From assembly GCA_900617975.1 (NCBI GenBank), contig UZAE01012015.1, forward strand, positions 27,497 to 91,496: DNA of 64,000 nt, read 5' to 3'. Under the pieces are notes generated by a model, which did no database searches, was not told the DNA's origin, and saw nothing but the letters and a program-made list of their open reading frames with translations. The stretch comes from Rodentolepis nana (Eukaryota > Platyhelminthes > Cestoda > Cyclophyllidea > Hymenolepididae). This document shows positions 14,801-27,500 of the stretch, in pieces; within the stretch, counting starts at the first letter, position 1; the number at the start of each line of letters is the position of its first letter. Position numbers and translations under genes: made by a program.

Positions 14801-17800
14801 ACATTTTGACATTGATTCTATGTGAGGAGAACTGGGAAAAAATGTTCCATCGCATGCCCATGAAGACCCAAAGGCATTGCCCATAAGCAGGATGTAAATT
14901 CTGTTAGATTCGAGAGAGAGAGGGAGGGAGAGAGCACTACGAAGCCTTACGGCATTTCTCTTCCAATAGTCTTCCCCAGAGTTGACCTTCAACTTTTAGT
15001 TCTGAAGTTCACATAGAGGGAAATATTTTATGATTCCGGTGAAATGTTTTGAATTTGGGGAAAAACTATTGCATGAAAACACACATCCGGCAGCGAAAAA
15101 CAGGAGAAGAGTGGTTGGGCATGACCGACTCTTTTTCTCTCTACACGCATGTCTCCGAAGCGAACATTTTAAACTAAGAGCACTCGGGCAGTGGTTATGA
15201 GTACTCACGCATAAGACGCTCTTCATCAACCGAGTTGAAGGTTCTCAATCATCCGAAAATTTCTTTCTTTTGTACAAATAAACAATCACATGACTAAAGA
15301 CTCCATTTATCCCATTAAGTAAGTTAGTTCTCAAGGTTTATAACCTGATGTTTCTACGAGGAAATAGTTAAACTTGACTGAGAGAAATAAAAGATCGGTG
15401 AATTCTATTTACAAATGAAAGTGAGCGGTACTCTGACCTCGTTTTCTCACTTCAGGAGATAATACTGCTGAGATGTCCTTTCATGCCCACTTTTTTTCTC
15501 TGCGACCACCATTCGTAATATTTAACCATTTCTATTGTGCCCAAGTGCGAAGGTAGTTCTCAGTTAAATTCTACCAGATGTTGCCTTACAACTCGCAAGA
15601 AAAAAATATAATTCTGACATTTAGCAAAGTTATACTAGGAAAAACGATGTCTTAGATGATTGCTCATGAGAGGGAATTCCAATTCTGATTTTATAGAAAT
15701 GAAAAATAGAGTAATCACTAAATTTACCAAATAAGTACGATGGGAAAAATGCATCAACCCCAAAGATCCCAGGTATCATTGCTACAAAGAATGGAATATT
15801 CGAAACTATGCAAGCAATGCGTCGCCTGTTTCACTAACACTATGTTCTCCGTTTTAGGGTCAAGTGAAATCAGCTGTGGGGTGCGCGATAGACGTGGTAC
15901 ATCCTGATTAATGTATACTCATACGGCAAAAAATGTCCATAAACCGGCAGTTGACTCCAAACTACTATGACCCCACTGTATGCCGTTTTCGACCACTTCC
16001 ACAGCACTCATCTTACCTTACCTTTTCTCCACCTTTGTGTCTGTCTCTTTTACATCTATGAATCGCTCTTTTGTTCCCCCTCTCGACTTTGATGTTCTTC
16101 TCCTCTGTGAATTCCGAAGTTAACTAAGGGGCTAATGGTAACCATCGTAAAGCCTGCCATTTGATAAAAAATAAGTTTGCTGGTAAGAGTTACCTCAGTG
16201 CCAGACATTTACACTCATTGCACTTCAAACAATCCAGCACTACTTAGCAGAGAGAAATAGCCCATAAACCACCATCCCGGAGACAAGATTTAATTTTGCA
16301 ATAACTCTGAGTTCGAACAGCGTTAATGCGCGTCGTTGCGTCTCCTACTTTTCAATTATGGTATGCAAACAAATTAAATTAATAACACAACGACTCGAAT
16401 AGTCCTTCTTTGTTCTATCCCCTGGGGAGGGGATCTACACCAATGAATAATCACCTAAAGTTGCTAACAGGCTTTGCTCTTTTAATTCACTTTAGGAGGG
16501 ATATAAATTTAGTAGGTAAAAAGTGCTGAGTGAGCGATGATAAGAGAGGAAAGGAAGTTAGGCATTTTGCTCTCATTCTCCAGGCCAGTAACGCCATGTG
16601 AAACACACAAAAATAGACCCCTTCGTCCTCTCAATGCAACTCACCCTCTATTTTGTGGTTCTGTCAAAATGACAGTGGAGACTGTCAAGGTAACCATATG
16701 GCAATGACAACATGACAACAACTATTGGTCAACATGTTATATTAATTTGTTCAGCAAAATAAAGTAAAATAAGAGAAACGTTTAAACCGGAATCAAGGAG
16801 AGGTAAGCAATTTATTGTTCGAGAGAGATTGATTTCCAAACAATGCATCGACACACAACTTTTGTTAAAGAAGAAATATTAGGAATCAAACTTTCCAAAA
16901 GTGGAGAGAAGTAAGTTTCACAATTTATGGAGGGTAAATGCCTATTGATTGTGTTTTAATAGTCCAACGACAAGAAAACCTCAAGGTCATGCTCAGCTAA
17001 TTAGATTACTGTTCCACTGGCTACCGTAATCACCAACGTTTCTCTAGAGAAAAACAAATATTCTGTAACGAGTTTCTCAAACAAAGTTAGAGAATTTTTC
17101 TTGCAACATTCTGTAAAAGTGAAATTTCGAAAGTAGAAGCATCAGAAAGCCGAAGGGCTAAAAGAAGGAAAAGATATGCAAATAAGATTGATACCCCGAA
17201 TTATACACAACATCCATTCTCCAACAATGGGATTGACAAGAACAAAAGCCTCAAGACATATAAAAGATTGACAGTTTGTGAGAAGCCCCAAGTAGGACCA
17301 AACTTACCGAATTTGGAAAATTCGTTGTGGGTATAGCGGATCCAATATCGTGAACAGGGATCTCGGAACGGTTCACGGGAATGGGAAGGGAGGTGGTCTG
17401 TGAATTATGATGAAGCAGGGCATTGAAACGATCAAGGGAGGAGCTAATTAATCCCAGAATATCTTCCTCATCACCACTCTCTGTAGAATCGGGAGTCGTA
17501 GCCGAAGATTTGGAACATTTTCTAGCTCCATTCTCCTCTGCTAGGGGTTTTGAAGTCCCATTTTCCGAAGTGGGCCACATTTGGGATCCCTCCTGGCCTT
17601 GAATTGAGGAGGGTAATTTGGTTGGGACTTCAGCAAAGCAGGAGAATTCCGACTAAATGCAAGGAAACAACACCAATAGCTTAAAAATTAGAAAGGGCTG
17701 TACTTTTAGGATGCGATGTCTTACAGGTGGGATAAAAATATGTATCTTACGTCCAAATAGTGGCCGTATTTAGATCCGATGTACTATTATCGCAATGAAT

Positions 17801-20800
17801 GGGAGGATGCAGGGCATCATCACCACCTTTGCGTGGTTACGCAATCAGAGTTAAAGTGAAAAGTGCCTCAATGTGGAAAAGGGAGCACAAAACTTGTTTA
17901 CATCGCTAGTGACTGCGTTAGTTAAGCCAATTATTGGCCTAATTAACGGACACGCGCCGCTGGTTGGCTGGACACAAGGTCACACAAACCAGATGCCACG
18001 GCGATTATGTTGGGTGATGTGCATGCACTTTAACGCGTTTACGTATCCCGGTTATAGTTGCGACATTTCCCTGAAAGAAATTTGTTGGAATTTTTAAAAA
18101 AATAATTAAGCCAAACTCTAATCATCTGACCTGATCTGCTTACTCAGGCCCCCCCCCCCCTCGCCAGATATAACGGGGATGACAGTCACGTCGAGACTTA
18201 AAATGATAATAAATTTGATCATCCTGCAAGCCGGCAAACGTGCACTTGTCCTGAAACTAGAGCATCGTCTAATATGCGTTGAGCCTCCACATTAATGGAG
18301 TCAGTCTAGGTAAATCGAATCTGAAAAACTCATTTAAGCGCTAATTCTCAAATTAACAATTTAATAAAATTAGATACTTTATTTTGGATTAGTTGGTTCA
18401 TAACAGCTGTTAGAAGAATGAAGATTTAATTTAACACAATTTTCATTGAACTCAAGGTCGTATCAAAGACATGCTTTGGATAATGGGTACATGGCTTTCA
18501 AAAATATACACACCCACAAGAGAAGAAGGGAAAATACCGGGGTTTTAGTCTTGAAATAGAAATTTCCACGAAACTCCGATTGCTGTCAATGCCAATTTGA
18601 CCTCGATAACTACGTTGCCTATGATTTTTGACAACGTTAAAATGGAACTTTGATTTGAAGAATGGAGGTGTGAATTGTAATTTACGTTAGTTTTCAAGGC
18701 AGAGACACTTCGTATAGACCACTTTAAAAGAATGCGACTAAGTTAAAAGAACTGGACAGTGGTAGTACCACCTCCATCACCAAGGGTGAAGGTAGGAAGA
18801 TTTTTGCAACGTATATAATTTTCGGTTGGCTACCACATGAACAATGTACTTTGCAACCACCCCTGAAATCAGCTGATTTTTCGGTGATTTTAAAGGGCAA
18901 TCAACGGTACAGCACATTTCCTCTTTCACTCTACCGGAGAAAATGTAACTCTTGTTTTCCAAAATCTACAAAATGGGAAAAACCGTGCATAGGGAGAGAA
19001 AGGAGTGACAATCCAATACAGTTGTCTTCGCGACTAAGAAACGACTCATCCTACCTCCCTGCTGCTGGTCTCATCACCCAAAAATTAGTCCACTGGCCTA
19101 TTGGTTACATCAAGGTCATTGAAACGCGAGGTGCAAACGAAAAAGGACCAATCAAATGTGAGGCGATGACAGGTGGTTTAATATTGGGAAAGGAAATGGA
19201 AGGGAACACTATAAACGGTAGGTGGCTGTGGCATCCATGAACAATGAGCGAGTAGCAACCAGATGTGGTTAAATTCAAGATAAGTAAACACTCTAAACGA
19301 AGAGAAGAGGCACTATCCTGCTGTATCATCCCATACTTATATGAAGGAGGTAGTTATTTGAGCAAATAACAACCGACAAACGAAAGGACGTACAAAAAAG
19401 ACCATCAACATTGCATACTATTCTATACCGTTTTATTTTTCACCGTTCAATTAGGGTTAGGTGAATTGTTGGGAAATAGGCGAGGCTGAGAGTTGGCCGG
19501 ATAGAGCAAACACATAATAGTCCTTTATTGCATTGTAGACTTGATTCTTGCAGGTAAAATTGATGACCTTGAGAAAGACTTCAAAAGTGTTGCATAAAGT
19601 GGTTGAAATGAGTTTGTCCAGTATTAAATAAACATTCCCGACCTCGTGATCGCATTCATTCAGTTTAATTACCCGAAACTCATTAAGGCAGTATAGGACT
19701 ATAAAAACAAGTTGTAAAGTTGTCATAAAATTAAAAGTGAATAGTGGGCCCGGACATGAAGCAAATAAAAACAGAACATTAATACGTTTTGCTTAAATAT
19801 GTTCCATGTTAATGGAATAATAATATTATGAGAATCCGTAATGAGACAATTTAAGAAAATAAGATGATTGGAGATCTCTCGGCATGCAAATACTCAAAAC
19901 GGTGGCGAATTATAGAAACCCTATGAAATTTAGGCACTAGTTGTTCGAAAGTAAATTTGCAGAGAAAGGTTCTTCTTTGTGAGAAATTGGAATTCTGGAA
20001 TACCACTATATTAGTTATAAATAGCTAATGCAATTAGCCAATCTTCTCACCGGATGTGTTTCGACAAACTCCACAGACGAGCACGTTAAGAAGCATAATA
20101 TCACAAAAAAATGCCTGGTTTTAAGAATAATTTATCTCCATTAATGAAAAGATTGAAATCTAAAATCAGCCAGAAGTCTGATTACCGACTTTGCTGTTGA
20201 TAAATATTAATCACAGAGCCCAAAAAGAGCGTGACCTGGATTTAATTAGAACTTAAGCTGATTTTGGGGTCAGATGGATTCATGCTTCGGCGATTGAAGA
20301 TGCTGACACGCCGCCCCCGCTGAATCGATCTCCCAAGACTTAACATGCTCGGATTCTGGCTAAAAGATATGGAACATATGTGCAGCCTTCCTTTCATTAT
20401 ATTGGTTAGTTAGTCGATTTATATCTTCGAGAAGCTTAAATATAAGTGGCTACAGACGAAACGGTAAATCAAATTATCCACCACATCCCAAATCTGAACA
20501 CTATTAATTGCAACTCTGTAGTGGCAAATTGCTATAATCGGTAAAATAGGCCAGCAATGGGTGAGGGCAGAAATACAGAGGGGAGCCAGGCCATTATCTA
20601 ATGAGTATAGTTCTCAAAGCACCATTTTCAGAGGATAGAAAGATCAAAGATAAGAATTTGATTTTGAGTTTCTGAGTGGTTCCATATCCGTGATGCTCAA
20701 GGACCGTTGATATGATTTAAATGAACATCTAGTTACACGTATATAAGACCAATAGGGGAGATGCCTACAACTTATGACTTTAGGAGACAATCTAAACAGA

Positions 20801-23800
20801 AACTAATACATAAGCCCCTACCATTAGTTTTGCTGACTAGAGTTAACCGATGGAGATCGAATTGGTGACCTCTGACTTGTTCTAGCTTAACAAACCGCGT
20901 TGATCTTAATTCTATATCAGCTCATATAAGGCACATCCATCGTAATTGACATTTCGGGGGGGGGGGGGGGTATTCAAGTTAAAACGTAACCAAAAAGAAC
21001 AACCTTGATCTGTAACAAGGGGTATTATCATTAATCACTGAGGTAATCCATCTTAATTAACTTGGTACGAGTGTACAGTGAACTAAACAGCAGAGGCAAC
21101 ATTCTAGAGAAAGTAACCAAACCTTTTCCATCGAAAGCTATGCACTTCATTCACATTAATCATTCTTTACTACACAGGCCATGAATTAGTACATTTATTT
21201 ATTTAATTAAATAAATGGACTATTTGGTGTAATCTTATCGTGGCAGTTTACAATGTGAATGACAGTCAGCAAAAGAAAGGAAGACGAATCTAACCTCTCT
21301 CTGGTGAACAGTGAACCTGACCAAATGGGCAAAACCCTAATTGCATCCTGGGGCGGGGGGGGGGATGAAATTGATGGGTCTAGGAAGAGTACAAAAGCCT
21401 AACAATGAGTCAAAATGATGATTAAGCAGCCTTAATTCCAATACTAGGGTCTGTAATGTTAGACAAAATAACCGAAGAGAACTCAATGAAAAGCTTAAAT
21501 GACTAATCCCAGAGATCGCTACGGAACTAATCCCAATAACCACACTTGAAAATGAGGTAAAATTTACTTAATTGTTTGCATTGAATTATTGTATTAATCA
21601 CATTAACGCGGCGTCTGGATCAGTGAATCGGTGCAGAGATAACGAGTTTATTTATTAAAGCTCAGGAAAAAGTGATATGACACGCATTCGTGCGGGAAAC
21701 GCATAAAAAATCTTTTTGATGGCTGACCTGAAGGAGGTGATTTGGAGAGGGGTAGTGAGATTTCAATCTCGCTATAAGGGAGACCCCAATCCCCGGGCAC
21801 AAGGAAAAATCAGGTCAAAATCTCTCAAATCCAAGTCTCTCAAATGAGATCACCATGACAAAAAGGGTCTGCTTTAGTCATCAAGAGTGACTCGAGAAAA
21901 AAGATGTGGTCATGCACACAAGTGTTGAAAAATTGGAATGGAAAAGAAATTAATTTGTCAAGGCCGCACCTTCAAAATTATAAGGATTCTTGCATTTTCA
22001 GGATAGAGACATAAAAATGAATTCTGAAACATGAATGTCTCGTTCCGCTTACCACTCCCAGCACAAGTTTTCTTAATTTCATTAAAAGAAAAAAGATTGG
22101 TACAAGTAAAAATAGAACCGACTATATTCTAAAGTAATTGAAAATTATCTCTTATCTTCCTTTGGGCATTACCATTTGCCATAAAATTAAGCAAATATTT
22201 TTAAAAATAGCACGGTTCTTGCGGTTGAGAAAAACAGTCATATAGACTTCCTATAAGCCCACAAAAATTGCATTCGAGGGTAAAGAAAAATGCTTTTACA
22301 TCAAAATTCACCAAAATGGAGACAGAAAGAGAGAGAAACAAAATACCACACACAGCGTGAGTATGATTCCCCCACCCACCCCACCCCCCAAAAGGTGGCG
22401 CACATTTTAAAAATTCACTAAGACCAGAAGGACCGTTCGAAAAACCGAACGACGTAGTGTTGAGGCAGAAAGAAATAGACCAGTTTCTCCTCCAGATCAA
22501 ATTACTCTCCTCTAATAAGTGTGACATGAGGAGAGCAACGCACATAATTGATGCAACATGAGCAATTAGACAATGAATTTGAACAAAAAGGAAGCAGTAG
22601 CAGGAAACTATAGTTACTGGGGTAACAAATACAGGGAATAAAGCTACTATTCCCTCCATAAGTACTGTCGTCTTAGTATTTAATATTTCTTGGGGAAGTA
22701 AATACGATTTCCAGGGGCCAACCTGTCAAATGATCCAGTTGCACAAAGGAGGGCGAATATGTGAAGAACTGAGGTGTGTGGAAGAAAAAGTGTGCTGTTT
22801 TACCCATAGAAAGAAAGAGCAATTTATCACACGCATATATGAGTGAGGACACAAAGATAAATAGAAATGCCTCATTGGCCGACGGGAAATAAGGCACGTG
22901 TGCGTGTGTGCGGGAGGGGGAGCAACCAGACAGGTTTTAGAATTGGGGGGGGGGGGGGAGAGAAATACCGACAGAGAGTTAGGCAGGGGAGAGGCAATGT
23001 GTTCTCTCGCCGGTCGGCCAACCAGCCCAAAGTATGCGCGACGTACCCTTGGTGTAATTGCGCGGGTGGGAACATGTGACTATTAGTAGCTCACATGACG
23101 AGGGTGTGTTTGAGGACAAAACCAAGAGACATGGGGTAATAGACTTGGTCAATTGTATTTTTCCTCTTCTCCCAGAGATTGGAAATGGTACACTTAATCA
23201 CTCTTCCAGACTACCAGGGTGAGTGTGGATTACTAATGAGCTCGTGGTAAACTGATGCGCATTTTCTGCATGTTTTCTTGACAAGAATATCAATATATGA
23301 ATGGAGAATAAGCAAATGAATGAATTAATAAAACGTGACCAGATGTATGAAATGAAAAGAAGTAAGTAATTATGTGAGCACCCAGAAGCGAGGCCTTGCA
23401 CTCCCGGCACTCCCAGCACGATGTAAACACGCTCGTTGTTTCAAATATTGACAAATTTGAAAATCAATGAAAAATTTGGTTCGGTGCGTAATCTACACTA
23501 GCCTCGTGGTCTTAATAAAAAGCTGACGAATAAAACGTTAATTTAGTCACACAGATAGGTAATCGAAGGAACTCTTTACTCAAAGAAAAAAGATCGATAC
23601 TCTTCTTTCGTGCACATTCCCCAATTAGCGAGCTTCTATTGACTACTAAAGTAAGAGTTAATATAGGCGGTTTCAATGCATAAACTTAACACATGCCACT
23701 CGGGACGATTAATCGATAAATCACTGGTCCTGAGGATGACCTTGGATTTAAAAGTCATCAAACCTTGTCCCAAACGCCGCAACGCTGTGTGTGCGTGTGT

Positions 23801-24555
23801 GGACCACCCAAGAAATGACGAAATCCCCCAAATCGACCAAATTCAAAACGAAACACTATTTTAGAGGCTGATGAAATCGACGAAGAACACACGGACGGTG
23901 GTGTACCGTTTTGTAAAAAAACGGATAGGAGGGAGGACGAAGAAGGTGTGTGCGAAGCGTGCCACGACGCTAATGGGGAATTGCTAGGAAGTGGGAGTGA
24001 TTTTTTTTCGATGAATTTGTTGTACAGGTGTGAGCTTTACAAGCGTTTGTACGCTTTCACCCCAACCAATAGGTTAAGCGAAATCCGTAGAATAAAAAGC
24101 ACTTGCAATTAGTACAATTGACTGGAAATTTAAATAAGACCCACTTTTTTACTTGAACCAGCCGATTCAATTATAAAAGGTGATAAGCACAAAACACTTT
24201 AATCACGCTAAAGTGAAAATAGTTGGTTTTCTACTAACAAAGATAATTGGGGAAGCTAGTATACATCTTTAAGGATGCAAATTTCGGGGAGAAAACAAAG
24301 AAATGTACTAAGTAGCATACATCGAGGATATCCTCGAATTCGGCTGTTTATATCCGTATATTTTATTCCCATAATTGTAAAAAGGAGCTAATAAATGGGC
24401 AAATCACCAGCTGCAATAGGCACATCTGTTTAGACGGGCTGTTGTATATAGTTTCGAGTTCAGTAATGCATCAACATACACGCATATATACGCAAATATC
24501 GACTTACAAGATCTGGACTTCCGAATATAGCCTCATCAGTGCTTCCCGTAGGCAT
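2590..24555 (-). CDS. Long low-complexity regulatory-type protein, 5' part, seven exons (3' end off window)
   Basis: I do not recognise the family. Coding exons, read on the minus strand: 24555-24508, 17783-17751, 17652-17308, 11427-11144, 8220-8184, 6260-5759 and 2879-2590. All junctions have AG acceptors and GT donors, and phases match at every join (0,0,0,2,0,1,0), giving 513 codons without a stop. The ATG at 24555 has an in-frame TAA nine bases upstream. The product begins MPTGSTDEAIFGSPDL. It has nine Gln at residues 188-196, five Asn at 274-278, a Ser/Thr-rich stretch after it, an Ala-rich stretch near 360-374 and six Gln at 433-438. Acidic and Ser/Thr-Pro patches are also present. No membrane segment, enzyme motif or zinc finger is visible. 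Such composition is common at the N-terminus of RNA-binding proteins and transcription factors, so the folded domain probably lies beyond the left edge; that is inference. Introns of 2-7 kb separate most exons. Whether the exon at 2590 joins one of the candidate exons below is unknown. Confidence 0.75.
5759..6260 (-). CDS. Sixth coding exon of the left gene
   Basis: 502 nt, phase 0 in and phase 1 out. The acceptor is TTTATTTCAG and the donor GTAGGT. It encodes residues 250-416, with poly-Asn, a Ser/Thr run, a Cys-containing GMNECCGAGN patch and an Ala-rich segment. Overlapping plus-strand frames at 5742-5942 and 5935-6219 are antisense shadows. Confidence 0.8.
8184..8220 (-). CDS. 37-nt microexon of the left gene
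   Basis: A strong pyrimidine-rich acceptor (CTTTTTCATTGTAG) and a GTAAGT donor bound exactly 37 nt. This is the length needed to carry phase 2 from the exon at 11144 to phase 0 for the exon at 6260. Direct joining of those two exons gives a stop within three codons. The exon encodes WETHWKALPSEM after the split Leu codon. Confidence 0.7.
11144..11427 (-). CDS. Fourth coding exon of the left gene, with polyglutamine
   Basis: 284 nt, phase 0 in and phase 2 out, from a TTTTAG acceptor to a perfect GTAAGT donor. It encodes a Pro/Ser-rich segment, nine consecutive Gln residues from mixed CAA/CAG codons, then a basic and Ser/Thr-rich tail. The frame reads TTG TAA through the donor, so retention of this intron would end the protein at once. 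Confidence 0.75.
15881..16172 (+). mobile_element. SINE-like element, copy 1
   Basis: This copy lies in opposite orientation to copies 2-5; in the sense used here it starts GGTGCGCGATAG and ends GCCTGCCATTTGATAAAAAATAA. It shares the family's core (CGGCAGTTGACT, GACCCCACTGTATG, CTCATACGGCAAAAA). It lies in the 5.9-kb intron of the left gene. No clean target duplication was seen, which fits an older insertion. Confidence 0.75.
17308..17652 (-). CDS. Third coding exon of the left gene
   Basis: 345 nt, phase 0 to phase 0, encoding residues 28-142. The acceptor follows GCATTTAG and the donor is GTAAGT. The open frame continues 24 codons upstream of the internal ATG at 17580 as far as the acceptor, which shows that ATG is not the start. 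The exon contains an acidic stretch (ESGDEEDILGL) and many Ser/Thr residues, but no recognised domain. Confidence 0.75.
17751..17783 (-). CDS. 33-nt microexon of the left gene
   Basis: The exon runs from an AG acceptor preceded by a pyrimidine-rich stretch to a GTAAGA donor. It encodes YIGSKYGHYLD and is phase 0 at both ends, so it could be skipped without changing frame. The intron to the next exon is only 98 bases, against kilobases elsewhere in the gene. Confidence 0.55.
20956..20970 (+). repeat. Poly-G tract, 15 bases
   Basis: One of at least twelve G or C homopolymer runs of ten or more bases in this AT-rich window. G runs: 5377-5386, 7081-7093, 20956-20970, 21355-21364, 22945-22958, 49904-49914 and 54275-54285. 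C runs: 6801-6810, 18149-18160, 41423-41432, 43488-43497 and 46547-46563. Confidence 0.95.
24508..24555 (-). CDS. First coding exon of the left gene
   Basis: This exon encodes 16 residues from the ATG at 24555 to a GTAAGT donor at 24507 and ends in phase 0. An in-frame TAA lies just upstream, so this ATG is the likely start. The next exon in phase is the 33-nt one at 17783, across a 6.7-kb intron. A first exon this short with its full donor consensus is supported mainly by its continuity with the exons that follow. Confidence 0.65.
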
Positions 24556-27500
24556 TATGCTTTAGAGTAGAAAGTTTGGAAAAATACGAAGAGTGGAGAG
24601 AAAATTAGACTGTTTTAGAGTAGATTCAAAACGATTTGATATTACGAAAGAGCGGTCACACTCAGTTTTGTTTTCACCTTGGACTTGAAAAATCAATAGG
24701 CCATGGGGTGGAGTTAGAGTTCATGGACGCTCATACGGAGCTTACTAGAAGAGGAAAATAATAACACGGTTAGTCAGTATTTTTGATTGGTTGGCAGTGG
24801 CCTCATTTAGGTCAGAATGGAAAACTTAGCCAATTAACTACCCGAGGAAAATAAAAACCCCTCGGATCTCTATGATGCCAAAACCAACGAATAAAGCAAT
24901 TTAAAAATTCCGACCCACCCTCCTCACCATAGGAACAAGATCAGACACCTCAAATTTCAAGATCCAAAAGCTCAGATAAGAATGAGACAAAGTAGCATTA
25001 CAAGGTGTATCATGAACGCATCATAGCCAACCTAAACATGGTAGACAGAGATATTTATAAAATCACGAAAATCACGTGTGGTGTGCGGTAACTTAAATTA
25101 GACGAAAACAAAACCTCAGGTGCAGAGGCTTAAAGTGATTCACAGTCATCAACACATAATGATGCGTATAAGCAAGAACATTAAGCACGGGGTTTATAAG
25201 ATGGTCACTTATTGATTAGGGAGTCTATAAAACCCTAGAAAACATACAATGACTTGAGAGCATGAAAGTAGGATGAATTTGATGGACAGAACTTAAAGGC
25301 TAAAGAATGCGTAAAGTTGTCGAGAAACCAGTTATTTCATTACAAAAATGTCGGAGGAAGATCATTATGTTCAAGCTACTCGAAAGACAAAAGAATCGTT
25401 GTGCGAAATTTCGGGACACTGGTTCTTTACTAGACTTCAAAGGGATTTAAGAAGTTGCAGGAGGGTATATAACTGCCATTTTATGCGCGATTTAAAAAAA
25501 TGTGTTAAGAGTTTTCCTGGTTTTGGAAGTAGAATTTCAATTTTTCCTCTGCCATTCGCATACTATAAAGATTTAATGCGAATATAAGGCAAAATCCCAC
25601 TTTATAACTTGGATCAACTCAATTTTCCACGCACAAAATTTAAAGTATTTGCTTTCAAGAACATAAGATTTTTCGTGAAACATACAGTGAATTGAAAACA
25701 AATATAGGTTCAATGAATAGCAGTTTGATAGTAACATAAATATGTAGTCCGAAATTGAACAATAGTAAAGGCAGTTCTTATATCTGGAAGAAAACAAAGA
25801 GGTCAGTAAATGAGGTGTAAAATGTAAAAAAGACGATTTTCTGCATTGCATATTCTTCTGTAATTGAGGTGAACTAATCAGGTCGAAATAAGCTGATGAG
25901 TTTAGCGAATATGAGGAATTTGAACTTTACCTTGTATGACGACCCATTCTAGCTCGAAGAAATAGGGTCAACCAGCAAATAATCACTACCAATCACCTTA
26001 CAGACTAATTAAATAAGATGGTCTTATGGAGACCATAAGCATGCGATTACTAACAAAGATTGATCGAGATAATAAAAGGAAAAAAAATCACTAGAAGGAA
26101 GACTATTAGAAGCAAAGTGTTTATGAGGGAGGAGAGGAAAAAGAGGCAATCACAGTGTATTCTAGTCTAGTAGTAGTAGTCAAATGTCAAGCTGCCCAGG
26201 GGTGGATAATTCCAGATAAAATCCAAAGCCATTTCAAGAGTGAAATCCTGCAAAACTGCAACTACGGGTCAAAGAGTTGACCCTAAAAGATGATTATTGC
26301 TCGTAAATTTCAGGACTCTTCGAATAGGGTAAACGGTGAACCTTATAAGAGCTGGGAGTCTCTATTAGATAATCAATGCTCTCAATGACCTATAGAAAGA
26401 TTACAACCGATTAGTATATCGTGATATATTGTAATGCGAGTGGAGTTTTCAGTTAATCAAGAAAATGCAAATTGATTGGTAGGGGGGTGGGGGGATCAAA
26501 TTGTCAAAAAGTAGGTGGGTAGTATAACACGAGAAATTAACAACATTTTAAAGTAATAAAGTTTGAAAACTCACCTGTAGGTGGATATAATTTAAAGTGA
26601 ATAAATTCGAAATAATTTGAGATATTTGTGCATAAGGACTCGTGAATGTACAGGGCATGTGCTTTAAAGAATGACAGCTAATAGACACGTGAATCAGGAG
26701 GTTAGTTAACATATGAGCTAAATGAATGATAAGAATAGGGAAATGTTAAAAATTAAAAATCTTATCCGTATGGACACATGACTATCAAACCATCATATTA
26801 AAGGGAACGGGTTACTGTACTGTCAAATAAGGAAAATATGTATTTTCACACTTATAAATATCGTAATGCTTAAACTAAAACGGTATATGGTGGATCAATT
26901 AATTTGGTCCAACATATATCACGGGCAAAAGAGAAAAATGTTTAGATATTAAAAGTGAAATCATTAATAAAAATTGAGCTCCACATGTTATTTTCAAATT
27001 GAAGAGAAAATTAATGAAAAATGAAGGAAAAAAGGTTCTCAAGATTTATTAGAAGTTTCATCAAGCATTAAATGAATAAACAACAATATCTTCGAAACAC
27101 TGCAGATTTGGAAGACAAGAAAGTGCTGCAAAAGTAGCCGTGTTAAAAGCCGAATATGGAGACTGGATAAAAGTTAGCATAAATAATTTTATCTAAAAGA
27201 ACAATTTCCAAAAGACACGACACTTACAACAACAGACTTACGAACCGTTGAAAATGTGACTCGATAATAATTAATGTTACGCCGCTCACATGCCCTTGAA
27301 TTCTATATGAAAAAATAAGACCGAATAACTAAATATGTAAAAAATCTTATTTTAATTTTTATTAGTAAAGATACTTAAATATGATATATTTCAATTAATC
27401 ATTTGCTCTATCATTTGCATGCAATACTTGGAATTAAAATATTAGATTAGGTTATTTTATTTATTAAAAACGAACAGATTATCCTTATATATATACTTAT

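Noticed and set aside
18851..19240. 129-codon plus-strand frame
   Set aside because: No motif, no splice partner, and it lies in the large intron of the left gene. Probably chance.
22201..22659. 152-codon open frame on the minus strand
   Set aside because: Hydrophobic and repeat-like composition, a poly-Gly stretch from a C-rich tract, no motif and no splice context. Likely chance.
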